Shown here in pieces: positions 30,722-38,609 of a DNA stretch of 38,609 nucleotides. The translations under genes and the position numbers were made by a program. Numbering within the stretch: the stretch's first letter is position 1; every line of letters starts with the position of its first letter. A model generated the notes under the pieces. That model saw only the letters and a list, made by a program, of their open reading frames with translations, searched no databases and was not told the DNA's origin. The DNA is from Stephanodiscus triporus (lineage: Eukaryota; Bacillariophyta; Thalassiosirophyceae; Thalassiosirales; Thalassiosiraceae): contig JALLAZ010000039.1 in assembly GCA_036939755.1 (NCBI GenBank), positions 1-38,609 on the forward strand, written 5' to 3'.

Positions 30722-33381
30722 TTACACTTCCGTGGTGGCGGTAGCCACGATTTCCGATAAGCCGTCGATGCACCCTCGGCCTAATTTGGCAATTTCCTCG
30801 CATCCGGAAACCTTCCGCATCATCTCTTCCAATGCCGCCTTGCTCGAGGAAAGGACGGATCGAAGTTTGCCGAGCTCTCCTGCGTCGGCAAGCTGGGATA
30901 TGAAACTTGCTGTACAGCCCTTGCTTGTTGTAACCATGGTTATAAGCGTATGAAAGGCGGTCAGGCACCGGTGTCTCGTTCGTGTGCCGACGAATGGCCC
31001 GATACAATCGGTGTCCGAGAGGAGGGAGGCCACGTCGGTCCAGTGTAGAGTTAATCTGTGTATAGGGGAACCCTCGATCAGGCTTGATAGTACGATCGCA
31101 TAATTTCTTCGGGAGTCGCTGGTTGCCGACGAATTGTCGCCCAAAATTCTTGGGCAGAGTAATGGGAGGTAGGCCGCCGGATCGACGTACTTTGCCATCA
31201 GACGAAGGACACGTCGAATCGGCTCAAGTTTCATCATTGAATCACCCTCGCTCTGCGACGAAATATCCATGCCGATGGCTTTCGCAATAGACGCGATGGT
31301 GTGATGGAAATCTTTCGTCAAATGCTCCTCACAATAAACCGTCAATATGAGCAGTACCTTCGCGGATCTATGTCGGATGTGTCCTTTCCAGTTGGATAGC
31401 TCGTCCAGCAGCGCGAGGAAGAATCGACTAGCATTTGCGCGGACGAAAAGCCTCGCCCCGAGACTCGGCCTGCGAGGGAACGATTCCGGCAGGCCGCGGT
31501 CGTAATCAGTGGTGTCGTCTCCGTCGACGCCGAACTGGCGTCGTTCGATCACGTCTTCGGGGTGCTCGCACTCGTACTGCAGGCCGCACTTCTCTATGCA
31601 GTTCAGCGCCGTCTCCCGAATGCTTGGTATGTCGTCGTCGACGAACGACAAAACATACGGCAGGAGACGCTGCTGATGATCGTACCTGTCGGGGAGGTAG
31701 ACCATGAAGTATGACAGCATTTCACAACAGCGCAGTCGAATGCGATGGTTCGTATGGGAGGCGAGTTCGGCGAGGGTGTTGACAGAAACATTGCACTTGG
31801 ACTCATAGAAAGCTGCGACTGGAAGAACCTAGGAGATGAAAACATTATAGGACACGATTGGTTGGTGCGCAAAAATCGAGTTGCCTGACAATCGATGTCT
31901 CATGAGCAAAGTCCAGGAACTCCATGGGAAAATACTCACATTTTCTTCGCGAAAACCAACAAGATCTGCTATCGCCGCCGTCCCGGCACCTTTTTTCTTA
32001 GCCCTGTCGGGAACACAAACGCTCGCCTCAAAAAGGGCAATCGCTGCAATGATAACATTCGTATTCCTGTGTCGACAGCCGAGCAGCGCAGATCTCGCGA
32101 GACCCGTCGCAAAGTACTTGGAACCGGGCTCCCAATGGGGAATGCGCATCAATTGAACTAGTAGATTACTCGCTTCAATTTTCAACTCCGGGGAAGGATC
32201 CTGCAGGCTCGTTTGTATTGAGAAAACAATATCAGCGTAGTATGCATCCAGGGTCCTCTCAGCGCCCACTGCTAGTATCCCTCGCACTAGGCAATTGAAA
32301 GTTCTGCAAAGCTCAAGTCGCAATTCTTCATTATGCTCAATAACTTGGTGGATAGCAAATGCAAGGTTGGGTATTGCGAGACGGGCACCAAGTAAAAAAA
32401 TCCCCAACTCACTTGTAAAACAGAAGGAGGTCACGTACCTTTGATTGAGAGGGAATGCCTATCCTGACGATCAGTTGCCCCTCCTCTCTTGTAGAACTCG
32501 TGAGTGTGGAGGTCTTGAACAAAGACTTCCATGTCCTTGTCATATGTGCATTGCTGAAGCCTCGCACGCAGCGCCGGAATCATGTACGGGATGTGCCTGC
32601 TAACATCTATGCCAGCAAGGAGCAGCGATTGCAAGCACCCTATGGCGAGGGCGCGGCATTTTTCGGAGTTGACGTCTCCAATGACAAGAAAAAGGGAATT
32701 GCCACAGGAGTTGAACATCGCTTGAAGGCGTTTCAATGACTCAACTGCGTCAAAATGCATTGTTCCGCACGGTAATCTCTGTGCTCTGGGGATGACTGTG
32801 TCCTCCGATAGCTTTGGTTTTACGAAGTCCGAAACCAGATGCCAATTTCCCCTCAATTCAACATGATCATTATCATAGGGCGGTGGGTATTTCAGCTTTG
32901 GAAGAGCTGATGAATTCACAAGCAGCGTATCGATGGCATCCTTCAGCTTGCTCAAAGTCTGAACCCAAGTGGATTGATCGTCGCTGACTAAAGCTTTCGC
33001 TATTCGTTCAATTCTCCACGAGGTGTTGGACACCGATTGTGGGGGTTCATTCTCCTCTGCATCTTGGTCTTCATCATCTGAGTCCTCGCATGTGGCGTTG
33101 GCGATTGATGTCTCGTGGATAGCATGCAGTCCACCGAAAAGATCCGAGTAAACATCTACAGCTGCATTTCTGCGGTCATGATCTTCGACTTTGGGGGGGC
33201 TGAGTTTCGTGAGATCGTAGGATGAAATGTCGTCGACGTCGAATGGACGACCGATAATCTGGTGGGCAAGGCTTATTGGGCTAAAAGGTTTCTTGGCTTC
33301 ACAAGAAGGAGTGATGCCGCCCTTTACGAAAGGAAGTCTGTCCTCGTTCTTCAACGAGTTCCAAATGGAGTCGATGTTCAT
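30722..33381 (-). CDS. DNAAF5: DNAAF5/HEATR2-like axonemal dynein assembly factor, three exons
   Basis: Exons in reading order: 33381-32439, 32343-31940, 31828-30722; introns are GT-AG and phases match, giving 817 residues. The protein is built of HEAT-type helical pairs. The most telling part is in exon 3: LLPYVLSFVDDDIPSIRETALNCIEKCGLQYE followed by HPEDVIE, then RPSLGARLFVRANASRFFLALLDELSNWKGHIRHRSAKVLLIL, which matches the wording of HEATR2/DNAAF5. That protein works in the cytoplasm with HSP90/R2TP co-chaperones to pre-assemble dynein arms for cilia and flagella. An acidic insert (SDDEDQDAEENE) lies in exon 1. Its presence fits an organism with a flagellated stage. It is 175 bases from the divergent MYND gene. 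HEAT architecture is certain, orthology likely. Confidence 0.82.
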
Positions 33382-33556
33382 GATTTGTCATCGAACGACA
33401 GAACAATAGAACGGCATATTTGAAATTAAAAACCACGCCTCAACCGGCAGTACGCAGTGGTGCCGTGACAGATTTTCATTTTACTGCACTCTCCACCTCC
33501 TTCCAGCCTCCCCTTTCACATTATCTGAAAACATATCAAATACTACATGATATACC

Positions 33557-33937
33557 ATGGACGACGTAAATACGGTGGCACGTTGTGCCGAGTGCGGCGA
33601 GGGCGGCGCTGGCCTCAAGATGTACGATGCATGCAAGCACATCAACTATTGCAGTGTGACGTGTCAGAGGCGGCACTGGCCGAGCCACAAAAAAGAATGC
33701 AAGCAATGTGCCGCCAGGCTGCATGATGAGTCTCTGTTCAAACAGCCACCACCCAAAGATGATTGTCCGATCTGCTTCCTGCAAGTGCCATTTTCAAATC
33801 AGGAAAGTGCAGTATGCATCCCCTGCTGTGGGAAAATTGTGTGCGATGGGTGTAAATATTCCTGTATTGCATCCCGAATCCGCAAGTGTCCGTTTTGCAA
33901 CATTATGGACACGTGCAAAGTGATGTGTATGAGCTGA
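33557..33937 (+). CDS. Truncated MYND-RING zinc-finger protein of a diatom Sel1-type family
   Basis: The 126-residue product begins with a MYND finger (Cys10, Cys13, KHINYCSVTCQRRHWPSHKKEC) and continues with a RING-like finger (CPICFLQVP, CCGKIVCDGC, CPFC). Both are complete in zinc ligands as far as can be judged. Diatoms carry many MYND-RING proteins that continue into several Sel1 (TPR-like) repeats and end in a conserved tail. Here the frame stops just after CPFC, and a recognisable piece of that tail (YELTLKAY...EEMRSKARE) follows at 33928-34005 in another frame. So the Sel1 part is deleted and the gene is probably a truncated or decaying copy. It may still make a small two-finger protein. 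The ATG at 33557 sits close to the divergent DNAAF5 start. Confidence 0.72.
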   Translation: MDDVNTVARCAECGEGGAGLKMYDACKHINYCSVTCQRRHWPSHKKECKQCAARLHDESLFKQPPPKDDCPICFLQVPFSNQESAVCIPCCGKIVCDGCKYSCIASRIRKCPFCNIMDTCKVMCMS

Positions 33938-34005
33938 CGTTGAAAGCCTACAATGACTCCTGCGAAGAGATGAGGAGCAAAGCGAGGGAAGTGTTGCTTA
34001 TATGA
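33928..34005 (+). pseudogene. Out-of-frame C-terminal tail remnant of the MYND-Sel1 family
   Basis: Reading codons from 33928 gives YELTLKAYNDSCEEMRSKAR and a stop at 34003-34005. This resembles the conserved end of diatom MYND-Sel1 proteins and overlaps the last codons of the truncated MYND-RING gene in a different frame, as expected from an internal deletion that also shifted frame. Confidence 0.6.
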
Positions 34006-34054
34006 GGAGCAAAGCGAGGGAAGATGTTGTGTCAAGGGTGTGATTATTCCTTTT

Positions 34055-34175
34055 CGGGAGTCAATGGCGTCGATTCAAGCAGAATTTGAGAGTGGGCTTG
34101 TACAAACTGATGCGCATGAGCTGACGTTGAAAGCCTAATTATTCCTGCGAAGAGATGAGGAGCGAAGCGAGGGAG
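34055..34175 (+). pseudogene. Second, longer tail remnant of the MYND-Sel1 family
   Basis: This is a diverged copy of the tail, extending further upstream: MASIQAEFESGLVQTDAHEL then TLKA and a stop caused by a small deletion, after which EEMRSEARE resumes in another frame. The block GAGCTGACGTTGAAAGCCTA occurs at 33931-33950 and again at 34118-34137, and GATGAGGAGC(A/G)AAGCGAGGGA occurs three times between 33968 and 34175. Confidence 0.6.
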
Positions 34176-34180
34176 GATGC

Positions 34181-34630
34181 TGCTATAGGGGTGAGATGTG
34201 GGCAGATGTTTTCGAAAAAGCCGGACAAATATTACATGTAATCCTACTTAGACGAAGTTGCTCAATCTTAGACTAAGTAATTCTTTGGAGCCGTTGCGGA
34301 TCAGAGGAGAATATTTGATCAACTCTTGCACCGTCTCCAACAGTACCTGAGATCCGCAGCAGCATATGCAGTTTCCACCCATACCTTGAAGATTTTGTTC
34401 AGCTTCACGATAGCTTTGGCCGTAACCGTGTAAGTTAAATGAGGGTGCGCCGGATCAGCATTGCGGCGGAAAAGCACTCGCGGAAGACTGGGTTGTCTTG
34501 TACAATTTTGCACTCCAGCGATCTGACACGAAATAGGGCTTCCATCGCCGTACGGGTACAATTGAACACGGCCGTGAAACCAAGCCCGGCTTGTAGGCAT
34601 GTGGATCTCCTCATTAGCCGTGGCCAGGCT
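34181..34630. other. Intergenic with possible minus-strand gene remnant
   Basis: No intact gene is seen. On the minus strand two frames look partly protein-like: one at 34641-34435 ending near CFSAAMLIRRTLI, and one around 34350-34255 reading VLLETVQELIKYSPLIR and ending NFV-stop. They are in different frames with no convincing splice between them. This could be a decayed gene or the end of an unrecognised one. Confidence 0.3.
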
Positions 34631-35770
34631 TCAGTATACACGCTCGAGCTCGACTAGCAGATCCGCCGCCGCTAAGACCGCTCGGAGCCGCTCGGCCGCT
34701 TCCACCACCTCATCCGTCAAGGCGGTGGTGCCTGGCTCGCCCCGCCCGTCATCCCCGACAACGTCCGCCACCGCCCCTGCCCGGAATATTCGCACGATGC
34801 CTCGGCCGCTCGTGTGCGCGCCCATCATGACGGCGTTCGCCTCCTCTTCGCCGAGCCCGGCCTCACACAGCGCGCCCAGCACCCGCGCGCGCGTGTTGAA
34901 CCGGTCGTTGTACAGCACCAGGCGCACCTCTCGGCATATCGACCTGGCCCCGGCCTTCTCCCGCGCGACGATTGTCTCGGCAGCCCGACGAGCGCGATCG
35001 CCGGAGATCGCCAAGTTGCCCAGCCCGCGCAGCCGGCCGTCGACGAGGGTGTTCACGCCGTAGACCCGGCCGTCCTCGCCGCAGAGGGGGCCGCCCGACA
35101 TCCCACCCGCGAAGGCGGCGTCCGTCACTAGGAAGGGCACCATCGCGCTCGCGGCCACGTCGTCCCCCTTGCCATCGCCATCGTTCCGCGTGGCGGACCC
35201 GGCCGCGGAGTCGAATGCGGGCAATTCGACCCGACCAGAGAGCACGCCCAAGGTCACCGCGCCCAGGATGCCGGAGGGATGGCCCAGGGCGATGACGAAG
35301 GAACCCGGGCGCAGGGCGCCCGGGTCGCCGAATTCGAGCGGCGTCAGGCCCCCGGCGACCTCGGCGTCGTCGAGCGAGAGGATTGCGAGGTCCTCGCCGC
35401 CGGGGGCGCGTCCTACCACGTGCGCACCGTGGCGCGCGGCGAAGCCGTCGGCGGGGAGGGCTACCCCCACCGTCGTGCCACCGGCGGCGACGTGCGCGCT
35501 CGTTAGGATGTAGTTGTCGCCGCCGATCGCGACGACGAACCCGCTCCCCTGCGCGGTCGTATTGCGCACGCCCCTCGGCAACACCAGCGCGACCGACGGC
35601 GAGCAGGCGTCGTACACCTCAGAGACGAATCCGCGATCGAGCGACGCGGCCACAGCGACTCGGGCCCCTCTGACGCGGGCGTACCATCGACCAGCCGGTT
35701 GCGCGGCCCTGTCTTGCAGCAGGGCGCCGAGCGCGAGGGCAAATAATGGGAGGGCGATCATGTTAATCAA
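34631..35770 (-). CDS. Trypsin/HtrA-like serine protease fused to a C-terminal ClpS domain
   Basis: The 379-residue intronless product starts with a hydrophobic segment (about 4-18), probably a signal peptide. The protease domain spans about 50-270 and keeps the triad: His93 in TSAHVA, Asp127 in GEDLAIL and Ser225 in GGMSGGPL; the fold belongs to the HtrA/trypsin-like S1C group. No PDZ domain follows. Residues about 280-378 instead read as ClpS: VRLVLYNDRFNTRARVLGAL, GLGEEEANAVMMGAHTSGRG, with Asn288-Asp289, Met315-Met316 and His319 at positions used by bacterial ClpS to bind N-degron residues; Arg290 replaces the usual second Asp. ClpS normally delivers N-degron substrates to ClpAP/ClpCP. 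Joining it to a protease suggests N-terminal-residue-guided proteolysis, an inference. The gene is far more GC-rich than its flanks. Confidence 0.82.
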   Translation of the reverse strand: MINMIALPLFALALGALLQDRAAQPAGRWYARVRGARVAVAASLDRGFVSEVYDACSPSVALVLPRGVRNTTAQGSGFVVAIGGDNYILTSAHVAAGGTTVGVALPADGFAARHGAHVVGRAPGGEDLAILSLDDAEVAGGLTPLEFGDPGALRPGSFVIALGHPSGILGAVTLGVLSGRVELPAFDSAAGSATRNDGDGKGDDVAASAMVPFLVTDAAFAGGMSGGPLCGEDGRVYGVNTLVDGRLRGLGNLAISGDRARRAAETIVAREKAGARSICREVRLVLYNDRFNTRARVLGALCEAGLGEEEANAVMMGAHTSGRGIVRIFRAGAVADVVGDDGRGEPGTTALTDEVVEAAERLRAVLAAADLLVELERVY

Positions 35771-35820
35771 CGACGCCCGATTATCGCTCTTTCACACAGG
35801 ATTTCAAGTAGAGTACGTCG

Positions 35821-35845
35821 AGATATCGTACTGTGTACGATATCT
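35821..35845. promoter_or_regulatory. Perfect 11-bp palindrome upstream of the protease-ClpS gene
   Basis: AGATATCGTAC (35821-35831) is followed after TGT by its exact reverse complement GTACGATATCT (35835-35845). It lies 51-75 bases upstream of the protease start codon (35770, minus strand), a position fitting a promoter-proximal binding site or a stem-loop in the 5' leader. No known factor is assigned. Confidence 0.55.
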
Positions 35846-35910
35846 ATGAAGAAGCTACGTACGTACGGGGTTAAAATGTGAGGAATGACTAGAGTAGAGG
35901 TCAAAAGAGG

Positions 35911-36310
35911 GCACACTAACAGTTTCTCGGACATATGCAGACTGAGTCGCCAAAATTAGCAGGCTTGTTCGGTGTCCGCAGATCCCCAATCGTCGTCGAA
36001 ATCACCGCCGGCAACGTCAGATGCGCCGAGGAACATCACCTCGAACGCGGAGTCGGGTCGGCGGGAATCAGTTACGTCAGACTCAGACGATGTAGCGTTG
36101 GGCGACGGCGGCGAGGGGTGATTTTGGGACATGGCGGCGATTTCTATTTTTTTTCTTCTCACAGCGCTTTACTTTTGGGGGAGAGGGCGGGAAAAATAAG
36201 GAAGAGAGCACAATTTTGAATGTATCGTAGAGCTTATAAGATGGGTCTAACCCTATCGATGCTGTGGTTTTTGGCGAGGCCATCTTAGAAGCGAGAAACT
36301 GTTAGTGTGC
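35911..36310. mobile_element. 400-bp element with 19-bp perfect terminal inverted repeats (MITE-like)
   Basis: GCACACTAACAGTTTCTCG at 35911-35929 is the exact reverse complement of 36292-36310, framing 400 bases. Flanking bases differ, and no target-site duplication is obvious. The interior holds a minus-strand frame of 58 codons (36132-35956), acidic and Ser/Pro-rich (SESDVTDSRR, FDDDWGS), which might be the N-terminal stub of a transposase. A non-autonomous DNA transposon is the simplest reading; the family is not identified. Confidence 0.6.
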
Positions 36311-36345
36311 CGGAACGTATGGGTGGTGGCAGAACAGAGTAGTGA

Positions 36346-36786
36346 CTATGCTTTGCAGATACCGAGACCAAAGAGTTGTATGGTGAGAATGATGGGTGTT
36401 GGGGCGGTGTAGGAGTTGCCAAAGAAAGTTCGTCGGTTGGGTGAGGCAGATTGGCCCCAGCGTATGTCAGCAGAAGTGAAGATACCAAGTGGGCATGGTG
36501 GTGTGGTGGCTCGCTCATACATGAGGTTGGCGTTGGGATGGTGGTATTTATTGTTTTGGTGTGTAGTGTGCCAAGGTTTTTGGGGTGTGTGATTTGTGGT
36601 GGTGAGGAAGGCTTGTAGCATGGGACCAACGCATCCATAGGGATCTACGGCAAAGGGGATGAGGACCATATTCTTGTTGAAGAGTTCACCGATGACATTG
36701 TCACCGTGGATGAATGGGGAGATGCTAGAGGAGGGTTTGTGCATCCGGCTGAGTTTGTTACGTTCATGATGCTGAAGATTGTTGTC
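36346..36786 (-). mobile_element. Reverse-transcriptase-type retroelement remnant
   Basis: The minus-strand frame includes VLIPFAVDPYGCVGPMLQAF, then HPNANLMYERATTPPCPLGI, FTSADIRWGQ, FFGNSYTAPTP and LTIQLFGLGI, ending at a stop (36346). This resembles C-terminal wording I associate with reverse-transcriptase ORFs of diatom retroelements. The catalytic FADD-type box and the rest of the ORF are absent, so it is a fragment abutting the inverted-repeat element at its left. Assignment rests on recalled similarity and should be tested by search. Confidence 0.45.
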
Positions 36787-36866
36787 TGCATTGGCAGTGA
36801 TGGAGTTGAGGATGTTGTTGAATGTCTTAGGTAGAGTCGGTGGGCCTGTGATGTTGATGTCTGCTC

Positions 36867-37471
36867 NTGGCGTTGATCGCGGGCGGAGCTGTGAGGAGCA
36901 CACGTGCTGCGGCGACGTCCTGAAGGAGGACTTCGTCGTCCGTATTCGCAAGGAGCAGATCCTTGTGCCGGACTACATCGCCGGGAAAGGTAAGATGAAG
37001 GAGCGGACAGCATTGACTGACAACTGTGTATCGGATGGCTTTGATTGCTGCCACGTTGGTTTCCTCCCCCAACTGTACGTCATGCAGGGGAGGCTTTAGG
37101 ATGGGGTGTTGTGTCAGGTTGTGAGGGTCATCGCGAAAACCAACCCCAACAAAGCCCGTCGTGTAAAATTTCACGCAAACAAAGGGTACGCGCGCATTGC
37201 AGTGATCTCCGCTCTGCCGGTCAGCATCCAACCTAAGCCTCCCCATACGGGGAATGCGCTGGAGATGAAGGCAAGGGACGGGGAAGGCACAGGTAAGAAG
37301 AGGGCAGTGCAGAGGGAGTCATCGTCATCGTCATCGTCATCATCGTTGTCGTTGTCGGACAAGGCGCGGTCTCAGGATGAGGAGTGTTTCTGGAAGTGGA
37401 CAGGGTTCTGGGACGGAGTGCGGACCAGGCTCAACAAGAGCAAGAATGATACCAAGGGGTACGAGTTGTAG
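36867..37471 (+). pseudogene. Conserved repeat-family ORF broken by one in-frame TAG
   Basis: From about 36870 one frame reads EEHTCCGDVLKEDFVVRIRK, then VSDGFDCCHVGFLPQLYV, a TAG at 37097-37099, and continues without shift as DGVLCQVVRVIAKTNPNKAR, KFHANKGYARIAVISALP, a Ser run and a charged tail to a stop at 37469-37471. The segments before and after the TAG look like one protein, with the TAG where an aromatic residue would suit. I recall similar ORFs in several copies in diatom genomes but cannot assign a function. The single ambiguous base N at 36867 lies at its left edge. Confidence 0.5.
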
Positions 37472-37968
37472 TAGGCAGTACAATAATGAAGTAATCCTTA
37501 ATTTAATGTAGGGACGACTGCCAAAACACGTCACTTTTGCATTTTCACAATTTTCCATTTTTGATGGAAAAACACATTGCGCCTTAAATTGCGGCACATA
37601 CAGCATTTGTCATACTGAGAGAGACCTGGAGAGAAACTACACTAGAACTTAACACATAGTAAAACAAGTAGAAGTACTAGTCCAGTTTGCATTCAAATTG
37701 GGCTAATTACTCTGGTAAGTTAGACTATGTGGAAACCAAGAACGAAAGTTTGCTAGGTTCCAGAAGTTCTGGCGTAGGCCAAAACATCCATGCAGGCATG
37801 CACGCTTCTCGCGATCAAAGGTCGCAAAGAAAGGACGTAGGATAGTGCAACTCTGTCTCGTCATTATGACAAACGCCATTATGTGACGCAAGCATGCAAA
37901 AAAGAAAAAGAAAAAAAGAAAAGAAAAGAAAAATAAAAAGGAAGATATATTATTAAGTAAGGGAAGGT
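37472..37968. other. AT-rich intergenic region
   Basis: No gene is seen. A purine-only tract of A and G (about 37899-37931) precedes the end of the tyrosine-recombinase frame and may be low-complexity sequence at an element boundary. Confidence 0.5.
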
Positions 37969-38609
37969 TTAGTATTCTCCCATTTCATCGTCTAGCGGGA
38001 CGATGTTTGGTAGTATATCACGGTTGCTTCCGAGAAGTCTCGTGACTTCATTAGATTCTTTGCTTAGTGCATCGACATGCTGTTGTTGTAGTACCGAAGT
38101 GTCGCGGAGGTATAATTTATAGGAATCCCCCATCCATCGTAAACGTGAAGTCATAAATACTGGGCTCATGCCAGCTTCATCTAGCAGGACGAGAGCCCAG
38201 ACCCTACCCGAGTGGGATGAGAAACGTTTGATCTCATCTTCCGTTAGGTCCGGGTGGACTGCCCTTGCAATGGATCTTAGGACGTCCTGGATTTTATTGC
38301 CTGTGAGGTATCTAGTGATGCCAAATTTGTTGACGAATACGCCCATCGGTTCTGAATCCGATTGGCCTAGTCTTTTGGATCGGAGGAAGATTCGATATGC
38401 GGCTCGGACCGGACAAATGTCCGGATGAGCATCATCGGCAACAAGCGTGATGGACTGACCGTTTTGCCTGTTCTTTTGGATACGAAAGGTGACTTTCACT
38501 TTCTTCGGGAACTCTCGCGGATCACTTTTCAGTGTGTGAATGCGAATGAGAGAATCACTGCTATTGTAGAATTTCCAGTCGGTTGGGATGAAGGCTTTGA
38601 CGACGCGCT
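37969..38609 (-). CDS. Tyrosine recombinase/integrase-like protein, 5' part outside window
   Basis: The frame is open from the right edge to a stop at 37969, about 213 codons; the GTG at 38499 is internal, not a start. The wording fits the catalytic domain of tyrosine recombinases of the Crypton/DIRS kind found in protist genomes: VKVTFRIQKNRQNGQSITL, CPVRAAYRIFLRSKRLG, FSSHSGR with the box-II His and Arg, an AGM segment, then LRWMGDSYKLYLR with the likely nucleophilic Tyr. Such enzymes cut and join DNA through a 3'-phosphotyrosine link. No stop or frameshift is visible in the part present, so the copy could be intact. Terminal repeats cannot be judged from this side. Host gene or transposon is undecided, the latter more likely given its neighbours. 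Confidence 0.7.
   Translation of the reverse strand, partial: RVVKAFIPTDWKFYNSSDSLIRIHTLKSDPREFPKKVKVTFRIQKNRQNGQSITLVADDAHPDICPVRAAYRIFLRSKRLGQSDSEPMGVFVNKFGITRYLTGNKIQDVLRSIARAVHPDLTEDEIKRFSSHSGRVWALVLLDEAGMSPVFMTSRLRWMGDSYKLYLRDTSVLQQQHVDALSKESNEVTRLLGSNRDILPNIVPLDDEMGEY

Overview
The window is nuclear DNA from a photosynthetic stramenopile, most likely a centric diatom. Short GT-AG introns interrupt several genes. Five proteins begin with a signal peptide followed at the presumed cleavage site by a Phe (AF, GF, SF types), the bipartite plastid-targeting signal of algae with secondary red plastids. PGR5 and a fibrillin confirm the plastid. A DNAAF5-like dynein-assembly factor argues for a lineage that still builds a motile axoneme; among diatoms that means centrics. 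Base composition is a mosaic: AT-richer stretches (about 2.4-13.7 kb, 28.7-29.4 kb, 36.3-38.6 kb) alternate with very GC-rich blocks (about 16.7-26.3, 29.5-30.6 and 34.6-35.8 kb) full of GAC/GTC trinucleotide repeats and long G runs.

Layout, left to right. An NSUN5-type rRNA m5C methyltransferase (553-2352) is followed by a gene-poor stretch with a degenerate three-unit repeat. Next come a two-exon plastid PGR5 (4562-5106) and a two-exon plastid atypical SDR (5852-6792). A protein with two serine-recombinase catalytic domains in tandem lies at 7103-9139. A five-exon CBM20-TPS-TPP gene (9414-13304, minus) is head to head with an AMPK/SnRK1 alpha subunit (13746-16135, plus); trehalose-6-phosphate is a known regulator of SnRK1 in plants. 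The GC-rich block holds a plastid fibrillin (minus), a plastid multi-pass membrane protein (plus), a DUF4602/C1orf131-like protein (minus), a plastid YCII-domain protein (plus), a six-exon ABCB6/HMT1-like ABC half-transporter (minus) and a USP4/15-like deubiquitinase (plus). Then follow a sugar-phosphate isomerase/epimerase-like TIM barrel (plus), DNAAF5 (minus, three exons), a truncated MYND-RING gene with decayed Sel1-family tails, and a trypsin-like protease fused to a ClpS domain (minus). The right end is mobile-element territory: a 400-bp element with 19-bp terminal inverted repeats, a reverse-transcriptase remnant, a conserved ORF broken by one in-frame stop, and a tyrosine-recombinase ORF running off the edge.

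The items most worth a second look are the protease-ClpS fusion, the tandem serine-recombinase-domain protein, the TPS/AMPK divergent pair with its altered TPS and TPP residues, and two G homopolymers (23 and 21 nt) at points where the downstream reading frame changes. Many genes sit in close divergent pairs (about 175-440 bp apart), so shared promoters are likely. Exon joins given below were chosen by GT-AG sites, matching phase and continuity of family motifs; no transcript data were available.
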